Source: an uncultured Chloroflexales bacterium
Lineage (GTDB): Bacteria; Chloroflexota; Chloroflexia; Chloroflexales; Chloroflexaceae
DNA: 53,440 nucleotides
Direction of reading: 5' to 3'
NCBI GenBank assembly: GCA_937925925.1
Contig: CALANA010000068.1
Coordinates: 1-53,440 of the forward strand
Below are positions 15,997-25,635 of this stretch, in pieces. Both the position numbers and the translations under genes were made by a program. Positions within the stretch are counted from its first letter, which is position 1; each line of letters opens with the position of its first letter. A model generated the notes under the pieces. That model was not told the DNA's origin and did no database searches. It worked only from the letters and a program-made list of their open reading frames with translations.

Positions 15997-16389
15997 TTAG
16001 CCCCATCCCAGATTATCCTCGCGGGATGAGCCACCACTTTCGTTGCCCTCTTCTTCACCGCTTTTCCCACTCAACTCCTCTTCGAGCATCTGGTCAACCA
16101 TCTCGTCCCAGTCCTCACCAGCCTCCTCCCCCAGTTCTTTGCCCATCTTTTTGGCCCAGCGAGCGATCGAGCGTGGATCATTCTCGTCCAGACCGGCAAA
16201 CGTGGACGGGTCGGCCATGGCATCAATGCGCGCTTCCTCAGATTTGACGGTTGCAAAGCGCGAAATCGCCCGCCGAATACGGTCGGAACCACAGCGCGGG
16301 CAGATCAGATCGGGCGGATCGTTGAAGCCACGCACCAGTCGCTGAAACCGGGCATGGCAGTCAGCACAGGTATATTCGTAGATTGGCAT
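15997..16389 (-). CDS. FmdB-family zinc-ribbon protein
   Basis: A 130-residue protein opening MPIYEYTCADCHARFQRLV with C8/C11 and C30/C33 (ICPRCGSD), the FmdB-type regulatory zinc ribbon. The rest is acidic and low-complexity (EEEGNESGG). Family members are thought to be regulators, but function is not established. It precedes the carboxyltransferase gene by about 120 bases in the same direction, so co-transcription is possible. Start has AGAGGGAA upstream. Confidence 0.88.
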   Translation of the reverse strand: MPIYEYTCADCHARFQRLVRGFNDPPDLICPRCGSDRIRRAISRFATVKSEEARIDAMADPSTFAGLDENDPRSIARWAKKMGKELGEEAGEDWDEMVDQMLEEELSGKSGEEEGNESGGSSREDNLGWG

Positions 16390-16684
16390 ACGGTTCCCTC
16401 TTTTGTTTCCCTTTTCTTGTATGTCGAGTTATGTCGGCATCAGATGATGATCGAAGCACCTGTCACGCCATTGACAACAACGTGACAGAGAGAAATATAG
16501 CCATTCTTGCTGAGTCGTCAAGTCTCGAATATCCCGGAAGGGGTCACACTGCTTGTGGGCGTGTGGGCAGTTTGCCCTCGAATGCGCCATGGAGATGGGA
16601 AGGTGCCGATAGTCCCCTCGCGCTTCTGGGATACAGGCGAGTCGAGAGTACCGCCGACGGTGGGCCTGCCTTGCGACGATGCCG

Positions 16685-17989
16685 TCAGTGGATAACCTCC
16701 AGCACGAGCGGAGGCGGGATGTGCAGCGTGTCACCAATAGTATAGGCAGCCAGTAAAGAGGGCGCAACCCGGGCCGCCGCCGCATAACTGGCGGCGTGAA
16801 TATGCAGCAGCGGCGCGCCTGCTTCGACCAGATCACCAATATGCGCCGCCAATACCAGGCCCACGGCAGGATCGATGGTGTCTGTTTTATGCATTCGACC
16901 ACCCCCCAGTTCATTGACTGCCATCCCCAACACCTGGGTGTCAATAGCCGTAATATAGCCGGTATGCGGTGCACGCAATGGGAGCATAATCGGTGCCTGG
17001 GGCAATCGTTGCAGGTCATCCAGCACGGTGAGGTCCCCCCCCTGGTTGGCAACCATCTGGCGAAATTTGTGCCAGGCCGCGCCACTCTCCAGCGTTTGCC
17101 GCAGCACTGCATGGGCTGCTGGCTCATCGGCAGCCAGACCGGCCAGCAGCAGCAACTGTGTGCCCAGGTGCAGACACAGCTCTACCAGGTCAGGCGGGCC
17201 ATGGCCTTGCAGAGTCGCAATGGCTTCCCGGACTTCCAGCGCATTACCAATCGCATTGCCGAGCGGTTGTTCCATCGAACTGAGTAGGGCGGCAACATTG
17301 CGGCCAGCATGTTGCCCAATTGCAACCATCATGTGGGCTAACTGCCGCGCCTGTTCGGGCTGACGCATAAACGCGCCACTACCATACTTAACATCAAGCA
17401 CAATACAATCGGCACCCGCTGCCAGCTTCTTGCTCATCACACTGGCTGCAATCAGTGGAATCGATTCAACCGTCGCTGTTACGTCGCGCAGCGCATATAG
17501 GCGCTTATCAGCCGGCGCGAGATCGGTCGTCTGGGCCGCAAGCACCAGGCCCACATCGTACACGGCGCGTCGAAAAGCGTCGATCGCCAGTTCTACCTGG
17601 AACCCAGGAATGCTCTCAAGCTTGTCAATCGTACCACCACTAAAGCCCAACCCACGCCCGCTCATTTTGGCCATGGGCAAACCAGCGGCGGCCACCAGCG
17701 GAGCCAGCACCAGCGTCGTCTTATCACCCACGCCCCCGGTTGAGTGCTTATCACCGGTCAAAGGCACCAGGTCATGCAGATCGAGCATCGCACCACTACG
17801 GGCCATCGCCAGGGTCAAATCAGCCGTCTCATCAGCGTCCATACCCTGAAGCACCACCGCCATGGCCCAGGCTGCCATCTGATAGTCTGGTATCTCGCCG
17901 TGTGTGAATGCCCGAATAAGCCATTCGATTTCGGCAGTCGATAGCTTTCCTTTATCACGTTTACGGGCTATGAGGTCTACGGCACGCAT
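16685..17989 (-). CDS. Pyrimidine-nucleoside / thymidine phosphorylase
   Basis: A 434-residue enzyme of nucleoside salvage: phosphorolysis of thymidine, deoxyuridine or uridine. Seen: the phosphate-binding signature KHSTGGVGDK (81-90), PMAKMSGRGLGFSGGTIDKL, KLAAGADCIVLDVKYGSGAF and the C-terminal domain with HAASYAAAA. Length and order match DeoA/Pdp. The active-site residues do not let me choose between thymidine-specific and broad Pdp types. The start has a weak ribosome site. It lies alone between repeat-rich gaps. Confidence 0.92.
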   Translation of the reverse strand: MRAVDLIARKRDKGKLSTAEIEWLIRAFTHGEIPDYQMAAWAMAVVLQGMDADETADLTLAMARSGAMLDLHDLVPLTGDKHSTGGVGDKTTLVLAPLVAAAGLPMAKMSGRGLGFSGGTIDKLESIPGFQVELAIDAFRRAVYDVGLVLAAQTTDLAPADKRLYALRDVTATVESIPLIAASVMSKKLAAGADCIVLDVKYGSGAFMRQPEQARQLAHMMVAIGQHAGRNVAALLSSMEQPLGNAIGNALEVREAIATLQGHGPPDLVELCLHLGTQLLLLAGLAADEPAAHAVLRQTLESGAAWHKFRQMVANQGGDLTVLDDLQRLPQAPIMLPLRAPHTGYITAIDTQVLGMAVNELGGGRMHKTDTIDPAVGLVLAAHIGDLVEAGAPLLHIHAASYAAAARVAPSLLAAYTIGDTLHIPPPLVLEVIH

Positions 17990-18039
17990 ACATTACCGGC
18001 TACAGGTTGTGAAAATAGATATGGTTCAACTCTCATTGA

Positions 18040-18480
18040 CAGGACTTACGCGGTCGTTCATCACCAAAAGGGTTTCGCCAGAGTTTACCCCTTCGACGAC
18101 GCTCAGAGCTTGCCCTGAGCGCAGTCGAACGGGGCAGGCTCTGAGCGGAGCCGAAGGGGGCAGAGCGGTACTTCGTCTGTTTTTCCCTCCGCATTTTCGC
18201 CTTCGGCGAAAATGCGGAGGGAAAGAAAGCGTTGCTTCAACCCTGCCGCAGGCGCAAAAGGTCAGCTAGACTGTTCACCTGAGGCAGAGGGGAAAGGGTA
18301 CAGGTGACCGGTGAAAGAGGACAGAACCAGGCAACCTGTCCACCGGTCATCTACAAGTGCCTCATCGGAAACAGGCGACAAGGAAACAGAACAGTAAATA
18401 AGACCAACAAGCTTGAGCATCTGTCACCCCCTATTCTCTAAAGACGCTGCCGCAGGCACAAAAGACGACATGGTGGTTGA
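18040..18480. repeat. Repeat-rich intergenic region with a stable hairpin
   Basis: It begins with GACAGGACTTACGCGGTCG, similar to the end of the element at 33840-34014, and shares CCCTGAGCGCAGTCGAACGGGGC motifs with it. 18182-18201 and 18205-18224 form a perfect 20-bp stem closed by a C(TTCG)G tetraloop. A CTGCCGCAGGC motif recurs at 18243 and 18447. No gene is seen. Confidence 0.75.
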
Positions 18481-18527
18481 GCGACCACGTGCCGCCTGTT
18501 ATTGATTGATCCACGCGATAGCGATCG

Positions 18528-20198
18528 TCAGGCCTTCCCGCGCAGATTTTTGATCGCCAGGGGCAAGCGCAACAGCAAGTCGCTGGCAAGAACACCGGTA
18601 TCTCCCAAATCTTCTAGCACCAGCGCCCCGGCAGCCGCATGCAGATAAACACCAAGCGTGGCAGCAGAGAACAGATCCAATCCCTGCGCCAGTAACCCGG
18701 CGATGGCCCCCGCCAGAACATCACCCGTACCTGCTGTCGCCAGAGCCGGGTTGCCATTGGCATTGACCATGCTGCGTCCATCTGGTGCAGCTATCACTGT
18801 CGTTGCACCCTTCAAAACCACTACCTGGTTCCAGCGGGTGGCAGCGTCCGTCGCTACCTGCACCAGATCGGCATCAAGCGCGTCTACCTTGAGCAAGCGC
18901 TTCATTTCACCCGGATGCGGTGTCAGAATACACTTGCCCGCAGGGACGTGTTGAGACCAATTCTCCATCGTAGCAAGCACGTTCAAGCCATCGGCGTCAA
19001 TCACGGTCGGCGGTAGGGCAAGAGGGGTAGCCGCTTTCGTGGCCGGGTCAGGTTCCTCATGTTGGATACGAAAGCCCACCCGCGAGCGCTTATGCGATTG
19101 CTCCAGGCCCAGTAACCGCTGCATAAACAGGCCCGTCGGCTCTTCATGCCCCAGTCCCGGCCCAACCAGCAACGCCGTATAGCCCGTCAGATGTTTGTGA
19201 ACTTCATCCGCTGCTGCTGCACCGAGGATGCCCAGGTCGGCCTCTGGCAGCGGGAGCAGTGTCACTTCCGGGCCACGCCCACCCGCCAGCAACACGCTCC
19301 GAGCTGCGGCCAGGGTGACCAATCCGGCCCCAACCCGACCGGCACCAGCAGTCGCCAGCACGGCCGCACCAGGATAGAAGAGCGACCCTGCTACAACCAT
19401 AACCTTACCAAATGTCCCCTTGTGTGCATCGACCGGGCGCGGGGGAAGGAATGTTTGCGCCTGTTGGGCTGTGATTACCTTGCTCATTATCGTCTCCAGA
19501 TCGCCAGGTGAAATACCAATATCAACTACTGTTACCGCACCAGCAAAGTGTTTACCAGGATACAGTGTCAGACCGCGCTTGAGCAAGCCGGTTGCAACCG
19601 TAACATCGGCGCGAATGGCTACCCCCATAACCGCACCGGTATCAGAATGAATGCCCGTAGGCAGATCAATCGCCAGCACCTGCGGCGGTGCAGGAGTCCC
19701 TGACACCAGGCGCTCGTCGGCAGACAGGGTACCTACCGCAGACAAGGTATTCACCATCTGCACAATCGCGGCCAGACTCCCGGTCACATCCCGACTAACG
19801 CCCATCCCCAGCAGTGCATCAACAACCAGGGTAGCGGTTGTGAGCCAGCGACGCAAACAGCTATAGTCTGTATCAGCAGCAGCCAGCATTTCCTCCAGAC
19901 CACGCTGACGACAACGCTGCCAGTTCGCGTCCTGGTCAACAGCGGCGCGTTGCCAGATATAGAGTTGCACCGTTGCCCCGGCATCATGCAGGTGCCGCGC
20001 CACAACCAGACCATCCCCACCATTATTACCAGGACCAACCAGCACCACGACCCGCTGGCGCTGCGGGTTACCCAGAAGGCGCAGTGCTTCGTGTGCCACG
20101 CCCCATCCCGCATGTTCCATCAGGCTAGACCAGGTCGCGCCAGCGTCTACGGCGGCCTGCTCCAGATGACGCATCTGTTCAGTCGTGACCAGGTACAT
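18528..20198 (-). CDS. nnr: Bifunctional NAD(P)HX epimerase / dehydratase
   Basis: A 556-residue repair enzyme that restores damaged NAD(P)H hydrates. The N-terminal YjeF_N epimerase domain carries VLVGPGNNGGDGLVVARHL; the C-terminal ADP/ATP-dependent dehydratase carries TPHPGEMKRLL, VIDADGLNVLA and NPALATAGTGDVLAGAIAGL. The start is MYLVTTEQMRHLEQ; the 39 codons upstream to 20315 come from a CGCATCCG-type repeat and were rejected. It is the last gene in a minus-strand run after acpS. Confidence 0.93.
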   Translation of the reverse strand: MYLVTTEQMRHLEQAAVDAGATWSSLMEHAGWGVAHEALRLLGNPQRQRVVVLVGPGNNGGDGLVVARHLHDAGATVQLYIWQRAAVDQDANWQRCRQRGLEEMLAAADTDYSCLRRWLTTATLVVDALLGMGVSRDVTGSLAAIVQMVNTLSAVGTLSADERLVSGTPAPPQVLAIDLPTGIHSDTGAVMGVAIRADVTVATGLLKRGLTLYPGKHFAGAVTVVDIGISPGDLETIMSKVITAQQAQTFLPPRPVDAHKGTFGKVMVVAGSLFYPGAAVLATAGAGRVGAGLVTLAAARSVLLAGGRGPEVTLLPLPEADLGILGAAAADEVHKHLTGYTALLVGPGLGHEEPTGLFMQRLLGLEQSHKRSRVGFRIQHEEPDPATKAATPLALPPTVIDADGLNVLATMENWSQHVPAGKCILTPHPGEMKRLLKVDALDADLVQVATDAATRWNQVVVLKGATTVIAAPDGRSMVNANGNPALATAGTGDVLAGAIAGLLAQGLDLFSAATLGVYLHAAAGALVLEDLGDTGVLASDLLLRLPLAIKNLRGKA

Positions 20199-20393
20199 CG
20201 GTATCTCTTTCCGGTTGCGCGGACGTGAAGAAGCGAAGATGCGCGGATGCGAAGACGCCAGGACGCCTTGCGCATCCGCGCATCCACACTTCCGCGCATC
20301 CGCGCATCCCTGCAACTGCGGTACTGATTAGTCTTTTCTCAAAGACAAAGCACGCTTCCAGCGCTTCAAAATCAACTTCCGACGTACATTGTA
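20199..20393. repeat. CGCATCCG-type low-complexity spacer
   Basis: A run of GCGCATCCGCGCATCC units at ~20270-20315 sits between acpS and nnr. The repeat is open in several frames and adds a spurious N-terminal extension to the nnr frame. Confidence 0.7.
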
Positions 20394-20876
20394 TCATAGA
20401 TCAAGCGGACGTAAGGCCAGGGCTATCACACTCGCCAGCGCATATTGCCGGGTGTGCGAGAGACTTAACACCAGTTGACCAATACCCTGCGCAGCGGCAA
20501 CCTGGGCGGCAACACCAGACAACCGCAACAGCGGTCGGCCCAGGGTATCGCGCGCCACCTCAACCTCGGTCAGTGCAATCGCGGTACCGCGCACGACACC
20601 GCCGCACCGCTGACCAGCCAGCCCGCGCAATCCCACCCCCAGCGCCTTGGCCGTGGCCTCCTTGGCCGCCCAGCGCGCTGCCAACGACGCATACCTGGTA
20701 TGACCCTGGACAAGCCTGGAGTCTAATCGACTCGATTGGGCAACGTTATCTGGCACAAGACCGCAATCAACCAGTTCAACGGATGTAAAAACACGCCGCA
20801 GAAAGCGCTCACCCCAGCGCTCAATTGCATGCTGAATACGCACAATCTCCATGAGATCGATGCCAGTAGTAAGCAT
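20394..20876 (-). CDS. acpS: Holo-acyl-carrier-protein synthase
   Basis: A 160-residue 4'-phosphopantetheinyl transferase that activates ACP for fatty acid synthesis. Motifs GIDLMEIVRIQ (magnesium-binding Asp) and RWAAKEATAKALG (catalytic Glu/Lys) and the C-terminal LSLSHTRQYALA are present. It is ~35 residues longer than typical AcpS because of an insertion between the first helix and the AAKEA motif (VDCGLVPDNVAQSSRLDSRL). It starts 14 bases after ugd, so the two are probably one transcript. Confidence 0.9.
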   Translation of the reverse strand: MLTTGIDLMEIVRIQHAIERWGERFLRRVFTSVELVDCGLVPDNVAQSSRLDSRLVQGHTRYASLAARWAAKEATAKALGVGLRGLAGQRCGGVVRGTAIALTEVEVARDTLGRPLLRLSGVAAQVAAAQGIGQLVLSLSHTRQYALASVIALALRPLDL

Positions 20877-20890
20877 AGGGATAGCTATAA

Positions 20891-22198
20891 CTATTCCGCC
20901 GAAACCGGTCGCCCGACGCCCCGATAGATAAAGCCTTTGAGCGTCATCTCCGTCGGATCATAAATGTTACGACCATCTAGCACCACCGGGCGGCGCATAT
21001 AGGTTTTTATTTTATCAAACGCCAGTTGTTTGAACTCATTCCACTCGGTCACAACCAGCAGCGCATCAGATTCTTTTGCCACATCATATGCTGTGGCACA
21101 GTAAGTCACGGTTGGCAAAATATCACCTGCCGCCTCCATTGCTACCGGATCATACGCCTTGACCCGTGCCCCTTCCGCCTGGAGCGTCTTGATAATATCC
21201 ACTGACGGTGCCTCGCGCATGTCATCGGTATTCGGCTTGAACGACAGCCCCAGCACTCCGATCAAGGTACCATCCAACGATCCTAGAATATCGCGCAACT
21301 TCTGGACAAAGCGGTAACGCGCATCGTGATTAATGTCCATAACCGCCTGCAACAACTGGGGATGACAGCCGGCGCTAGCGGCCATATGGTACAGCGCCAG
21401 CACATCTTTGGGGAAGCACGAGCCGCCATAGCCGATCCCGGCCTCCAGGAAATGCGGGCCAATGCGATGATCAGCGCCCATGCCGCGTGAGACCTCTTTC
21501 ACATCGGCTCCCAACCGCTCACAAATCTGGGCAATCTCATTGATAAACGAAATACGAGTCGCCAGAAATGCATTCGAGGCATACTTGATCATCTCGGCTG
21601 TGCGCAGATCGGTGATAATGACCTCGGCACCAAGCGGTGCATGCAGGTCGCCCACTCGCTGCGCCGCCGCCCGATCCGTCGCCCCCAGTACAATCCGGTC
21701 AGGATTAAAAAAATCGCTGACGGCGCTCCCTTCACGTAGAAACTCTGGATTGGAGACGATGCTGAAGTGAATACCGGGTTGAATATTCTCGGCAATAATG
21801 CTGCGCACCATATCACCAGTACCCACCGGAACCGTACTCTTGTCAATGATAATCGCATCCTGCTTCAAGTGTATCCCAATCTGATGTGCGGCGGCCTCCA
21901 CCTGGCTCAGATCGGCAGCACCATCATCACCCATTGGCGTGCCGACCGTAATAAACACAAACGTCGCATCACTCAAGGCCCGCGCATAATCATCGGTAAA
22001 GGAAAGCCGCCCGGAGCGCATATTTCGATCTAACAGATCGACCAGACCTGGTTCATAAATCGGCGTCCGCCCGCTACGCAAAATATCGAGCTTATGCATA
22101 TCTATTTCAATGCACGTCACCGTATTGCCTAAATCGGCAAGGCAGACACCCGTAACTAAACCGACATAACCAGTACCAACGACACAGAGATGTTGCAT
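20891..22198 (-). CDS. ugd: UDP-glucose 6-dehydrogenase
   Basis: A 435-residue NAD-dependent enzyme oxidising UDP-glucose to UDP-glucuronate for surface polysaccharides. Seen: the Rossmann motif GTGYVGLVTG (8-17), TVPVGTG, SNPEFLREG, NAFLATRISFINE and the catalytic Cys in GYGGSCFPKD (C261), then GLSFKPNTDDMREAPS. CTGGAGAGAAACCC precedes the ATG. It lies upstream of acpS and ~130 bases after the FecR-like gene. UDP-mannose or UDP-GlcNAc versions of the family cannot be fully excluded, but length and motifs favour UDP-glucose. Confidence 0.93.
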   Translation of the reverse strand: MQHLCVVGTGYVGLVTGVCLADLGNTVTCIEIDMHKLDILRSGRTPIYEPGLVDLLDRNMRSGRLSFTDDYARALSDATFVFITVGTPMGDDGAADLSQVEAAAHQIGIHLKQDAIIIDKSTVPVGTGDMVRSIIAENIQPGIHFSIVSNPEFLREGSAVSDFFNPDRIVLGATDRAAAQRVGDLHAPLGAEVIITDLRTAEMIKYASNAFLATRISFINEIAQICERLGADVKEVSRGMGADHRIGPHFLEAGIGYGGSCFPKDVLALYHMAASAGCHPQLLQAVMDINHDARYRFVQKLRDILGSLDGTLIGVLGLSFKPNTDDMREAPSVDIIKTLQAEGARVKAYDPVAMEAAGDILPTVTYCATAYDVAKESDALLVVTEWNEFKQLAFDKIKTYMRRPVVLDGRNIYDPTEMTLKGFIYRGVGRPVSAE

Positions 22199-22324
22199 AG
22201 GGTTTCTCTCCAGTAAGTTCTCATAAAAAACGACCCCGGTTTAACATACCAGAATAATGGTATTGTACCAGGTTTACGCCATGATGCCGCATACATGAAC
22301 CACCAGGGAGTTGTCTGGCTGCGG

Positions 22325-23773
22325 CTACGGAACGTCATGCGCCCCAATCAGTGACACATCGGTCAAAAGCACATCATAATCATGCCCATTGGCATAGATC
22401 GACACACTGCGTATGTAGCGAAAATCTGGCAACCACAGCGGATCGCGCAACTCGATCCGCAATGGATACCACTCGGTCGGGGCCACAGCTTGATAGATAA
22501 TGCCCGGAGCATACTCAGCCTGGCGTGCCGGATCGTCCTGAGCATACACGCATAACACCCGCTCCGTCTCTGGATCATTCGGCGTTGTCCGTTTTGCCAT
22601 AAAGCGGAGCATAATCGGGCACTCGGTGCCACGCTGACCCGCCAGTGGCACACTTTGCTGAAGAATGCGCACCCATGCTGAAAACACCAGGGAACGATAC
22701 TCAGACACATCGATCCCGCGCCGATCGTGACCCAGCGGCTGGCGTATGCCGGTAATAAAACTGCGCGATTCGTTACCCGTCCGCACAAACCGTGCTACAT
22801 GACGCCAGTCCTGGAGATTGCAGGTATTGGTAGCATAGGGCGGTGGACAACTGCGCAGCAACTGAAAGAACCCATTGGGCGTTGCGCCTGGTTCGGCGCG
22901 TACGCTATACACTTCCCACGTGTCCGCCCGCGGTAACGTCGGCTGATCGGCAATAGTGGTATTATTATATTCTACTTCGGTAAAGTGAGTGAAAGCACCA
23001 TCGCGGATTAACTCCCAGCGAGCTGGCACTGCGATCGAGGGCACGCCCGATGGATCAACTTCGACCCGTTCACCCGCCTCCAGTACCACCGTGCGCCCGA
23101 TACCCTGAACGGTAGCCCGCCCGGAACGTACTGCCACATCCACGGCAAATGTGGGTACCGGTTCTGTAGTGGCAGTAAAGAACACCCGCTCTGAGTCAAT
23201 CAACTCGATGCTATAGCTGCCACCTGGAGCCAGTTCAATCGTTGTTGCCCCCGCCTGCACCTGATACGTCACCTGTGCATATGCTTGATCGTCACGCAGG
23301 TCATAGCGCACATACCCTGCCAGTTGTTCGAGGCGCACCACCTGGGTTCGCGTATTCCACTGACTAACCCGTAATTCATGCAGCAGCAGATCGGCTCCTG
23401 CCCACATATCGAGCGTACTCTGATCAAAAATACGGATCGTTGCCGCTTGCCCATAGCCTGCCGATCGATTGATCCGTACCCGATCGCCCTCACTCAGCAC
23501 TTGCTCTTCGGGCGGACTCTCGAAAAACGCTCGTTCTCGCCGTTTCCAGGTAATCCATTCCAGTGGAGCGCGCGCAATCAGCGTGGTTCCCGCCCGCTCC
23601 ATCAGTGCCACCTGACGATAGTGCCACATCAGATAGCCAGAGGTGGCAATGATGGCACAGAAGAGCGTAAAAGCACTGATCAGCACGAGCCAGGCCGTGC
23701 GCGTAATATGCTGGGGCGGCGTGCGTCGCACGGTTTCGAGTTGTTTGACACCCTGCATACACGTTGCTTTCAC
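22325..23773 (-). CDS. Membrane-anchored FecR-like protein
   Basis: A 482-residue protein starting at GTG, which overlaps the ROK stop (GTGA); an alternative ATG is at 23758. One membrane segment (about 27-50, WLVLISAFTLFCAIIATSGY) is followed by an extracytoplasmic region with a FecR-type beta repeat (EGDRVRINRSAGYGQAATIR, LEQLAGYVRYDL, GGSYSIEL, GRATVQGIGRTVVLEAGERV), then a carbohydrate-binding-like beta domain. It is translationally coupled to the ROK kinase gene. I know no specific function; a role in signalling or surface interaction is only inferred. Confidence 0.7.
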   Translation of the reverse strand: MKATCMQGVKQLETVRRTPPQHITRTAWLVLISAFTLFCAIIATSGYLMWHYRQVALMERAGTTLIARAPLEWITWKRRERAFFESPPEEQVLSEGDRVRINRSAGYGQAATIRIFDQSTLDMWAGADLLLHELRVSQWNTRTQVVRLEQLAGYVRYDLRDDQAYAQVTYQVQAGATTIELAPGGSYSIELIDSERVFFTATTEPVPTFAVDVAVRSGRATVQGIGRTVVLEAGERVEVDPSGVPSIAVPARWELIRDGAFTHFTEVEYNNTTIADQPTLPRADTWEVYSVRAEPGATPNGFFQLLRSCPPPYATNTCNLQDWRHVARFVRTGNESRSFITGIRQPLGHDRRGIDVSEYRSLVFSAWVRILQQSVPLAGQRGTECPIMLRFMAKRTTPNDPETERVLCVYAQDDPARQAEYAPGIIYQAVAPTEWYPLRIELRDPLWLPDFRYIRSVSIYANGHDYDVLLTDVSLIGAHDVP

Positions 23774-24711
23774 TGGCGAGCGTGGCGCTGATACAAGACC
23801 AGCGCCACGGCCCCTAGCACACCCACCTGATCGCCCAACGCAGCGACTTGAATCGGCACCTGGCGATAAACATCAGCCAGCACCCGTTCTTGCACAACAC
23901 GCCGCGCCCCCTCCAGCAAATAGCTATTCTGGGTCACCACACTGCCACCGATCAGGATAATCTCGGGACTAAACAGGTGGAGTGTCGTCACCAGGCCCAG
24001 ACCGAGCAATTCTGCCTCGCGCTGCATAAGTGCCTGCGCCAACGCATCGCCATCAGCCGCCGCACGCGCAACATGCGCCGCTGAGACGGTAGACGGGGTA
24101 GCAAGTTCGTGCAATAGCGACTCCGGTGCCCCGATCATCGCCTGGGCAGCATAGGCCGCCAGCGCCGTACCAGAAGCCATATCCTCCCACGAAGTACGGT
24201 TATCAGCATCCAGTATCATATGTCCGAGTTCGCCTGCGGCACCCATACGCCCCAGCAACAGACGCCCATCACTAATTACACCACCACCGATACCGGTGCT
24301 GATCGTCAGATAGACCAGATGTTGATAGCCCTGACCGCCACCAAAGCGCCACTCACCCAGCGCGGCCAGGTTTGCATCATTGCCCAGCACAATCGACAGA
24401 CCAGTACGCTCGATCAAGAGATCACGCAACGGCACATGATCCCATCCTGGCATATTCGGCGTCGTAAACACCATCCCGGTATATGGATCAAGCGGCCCCG
24501 GCGAACCAACACCCACCCCACATAACGTTGCACCAGAGGGTAATGCTGCACGCATTTGCGTAATACAGGCCACGATACGATCAATGACAGATGCGGGGCC
24601 ATACTGTGCTTCGGTGGGCATCCGTACGTGCGTCTGTATCCGACCCAGCTCATCGGCCAGTACTGCGCGCAACTGTGTGCCACCTAAATCAACACCGATC
24701 ACATACTCCAT
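23770..24711 (-). CDS. ROK-family sugar kinase (glucokinase-like)
   Basis: A 313-residue protein starting MEYVIGVDLGGTQLRAVLAD after AGGAAAG; the longer frame to 24897 runs into repeat DNA. ATP motif DLGGTQLR, GSPGPLDPYTG, LGNDANLAALGEW with the catalytic Asp, and ISTGIGGGVI all match ROK kinases. The usual zinc motif CGCGxxGC is absent; the segment reads GELGHMILDADNRTSWEDMA, so the metal site is lost while the preceding GEIGH-type His remains. Substrate probably glucose or a related hexose. First gene of a pair with the FecR-like gene. Confidence 0.85.
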   Translation of the reverse strand: MEYVIGVDLGGTQLRAVLADELGRIQTHVRMPTEAQYGPASVIDRIVACITQMRAALPSGATLCGVGVGSPGPLDPYTGMVFTTPNMPGWDHVPLRDLLIERTGLSIVLGNDANLAALGEWRFGGGQGYQHLVYLTISTGIGGGVISDGRLLLGRMGAAGELGHMILDADNRTSWEDMASGTALAAYAAQAMIGAPESLLHELATPSTVSAAHVARAAADGDALAQALMQREAELLGLGLVTTLHLFSPEIILIGGSVVTQNSYLLEGARRVVQERVLADVYRQVPIQVAALGDQVGVLGAVALVLYQRHARQ

Positions 24712-25440
24712 GGTGTCTTTCCTACAGACTGCCTGGCGGTGCTTTGTTGTTTTCCTCTCCAAAGGAGAGAAAAAAGACTTTCTGCCACGCTGCCCCAGGC
24801 AAAAAAGACGTTGTGTTGGAACGACCGCGCACGTCCTGTCAATTATAGCATGACTGGGTAGTGAATGATACATACCCCCGGAAGTACCTGTTCGCATCTG
24901 GGGTTCGCGCTGTCGTCAGCGTTCATGGTGCGGCCTGGGAGCGCGGGCAGCGTGCCCTTGAGTGTGAGTGAACAGTTACCCCGGAACACCAGTATCACCA
25001 GAGACCCCAGTCCCTCGCGCCTCACATCTCTCGTCCGGATGTGCTGCAATAGAAAACAGAGTCATCCAGATCACTTGGGGGCACCCAATGAAAACCGATG
25101 TTCCGTCTTCCAGGTTCCAGCAAAGACTGTCTCCTATCCTCTGTCCCCTCTATCCCCTATTCGGCGCGAGGCGAACGCTCTTGTTTTAACGCAAAGACGC
25201 AAAGGCATCAGCGTTGAAGCGTTAGAACGTGCCAATGTGCCAGTGTGCCAACGCCTCCGCGCCCTCTCACCTCCTCGCCTCCTCGCCTCCCCGTCTCCTC
25301 GCTTCCCGCATCCCAGTATCCCCTGTTTGAGGATTGCTATCGAAAAACATAATAAGACAGATTTTTTCTGGTATCTTTGCTTATCATTGCCTCTGACATA
25401 GAGCATTTCGGCAGATTGTACCAGCATTTGCTACAAAAAA
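24712..25440. repeat. Repeat-rich gap between ROK kinase and lexA
   Basis: It contains a CTGCCCCAGGCAAAAAAGACG element part (24801-24840), a complete copy of the GTACCTGTTC...GAACAGTTAC element (24884-24979) and AACGCAAAGACGCAAAGG low-complexity DNA (25187-25300). No gene supported. Confidence 0.7.
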
Positions 25441-25452
25441 GCTAGAAACCAC

Positions 25453-25503
25453 TTGACAGCACAAGTGTTTGATTGCTATAATAGAACTGCCACAAAAGTT
25501 CTA
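25453..25503 (+). promoter_or_regulatory. lexA promoter with overlapping inverted repeat
   Basis: TTGACA (25453-25458), an 18-base spacer and TATAAT (25477-25482) match the sigma70 consensus exactly. Overlapping the -10 is TAGAAC (25482-25487), ten bases, then GTTCTA (25498-25503), a perfect 6+6 inverted repeat. GAAC/GTTC half-sites are typical of LexA boxes in several phyla, so autorepression is likely; the exact spacing for this group is not known to me. Confidence 0.65.
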
Positions 25504-25635
25504 GTGGTAGTTTTTTTATTTATGATAGAAACAGCTAATCAGGCAATGCGAAAAATAGCGCAACCAGGTTTCCATAGCTGATGAGAAATGCTACCGCGAG
25601 CCGCTTCGGCTGCGGTCAGAGAAAGGGACAACTCT

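Noticed and set aside
14570-16000. A 476-codon plus-strand ORF
   Set aside because: It lies wholly antisense to the carboxyltransferase gene, whose motifs are intact; the His/Gln/Arg-rich translation is typical of a shadow frame.
20198-20315. N-terminal 39-residue extension of Nnr
   Set aside because: Encoded by CGCATCCG-type repeat; the family N-terminus starts at MYLVTTEQM, with GGAAAGAG upstream.
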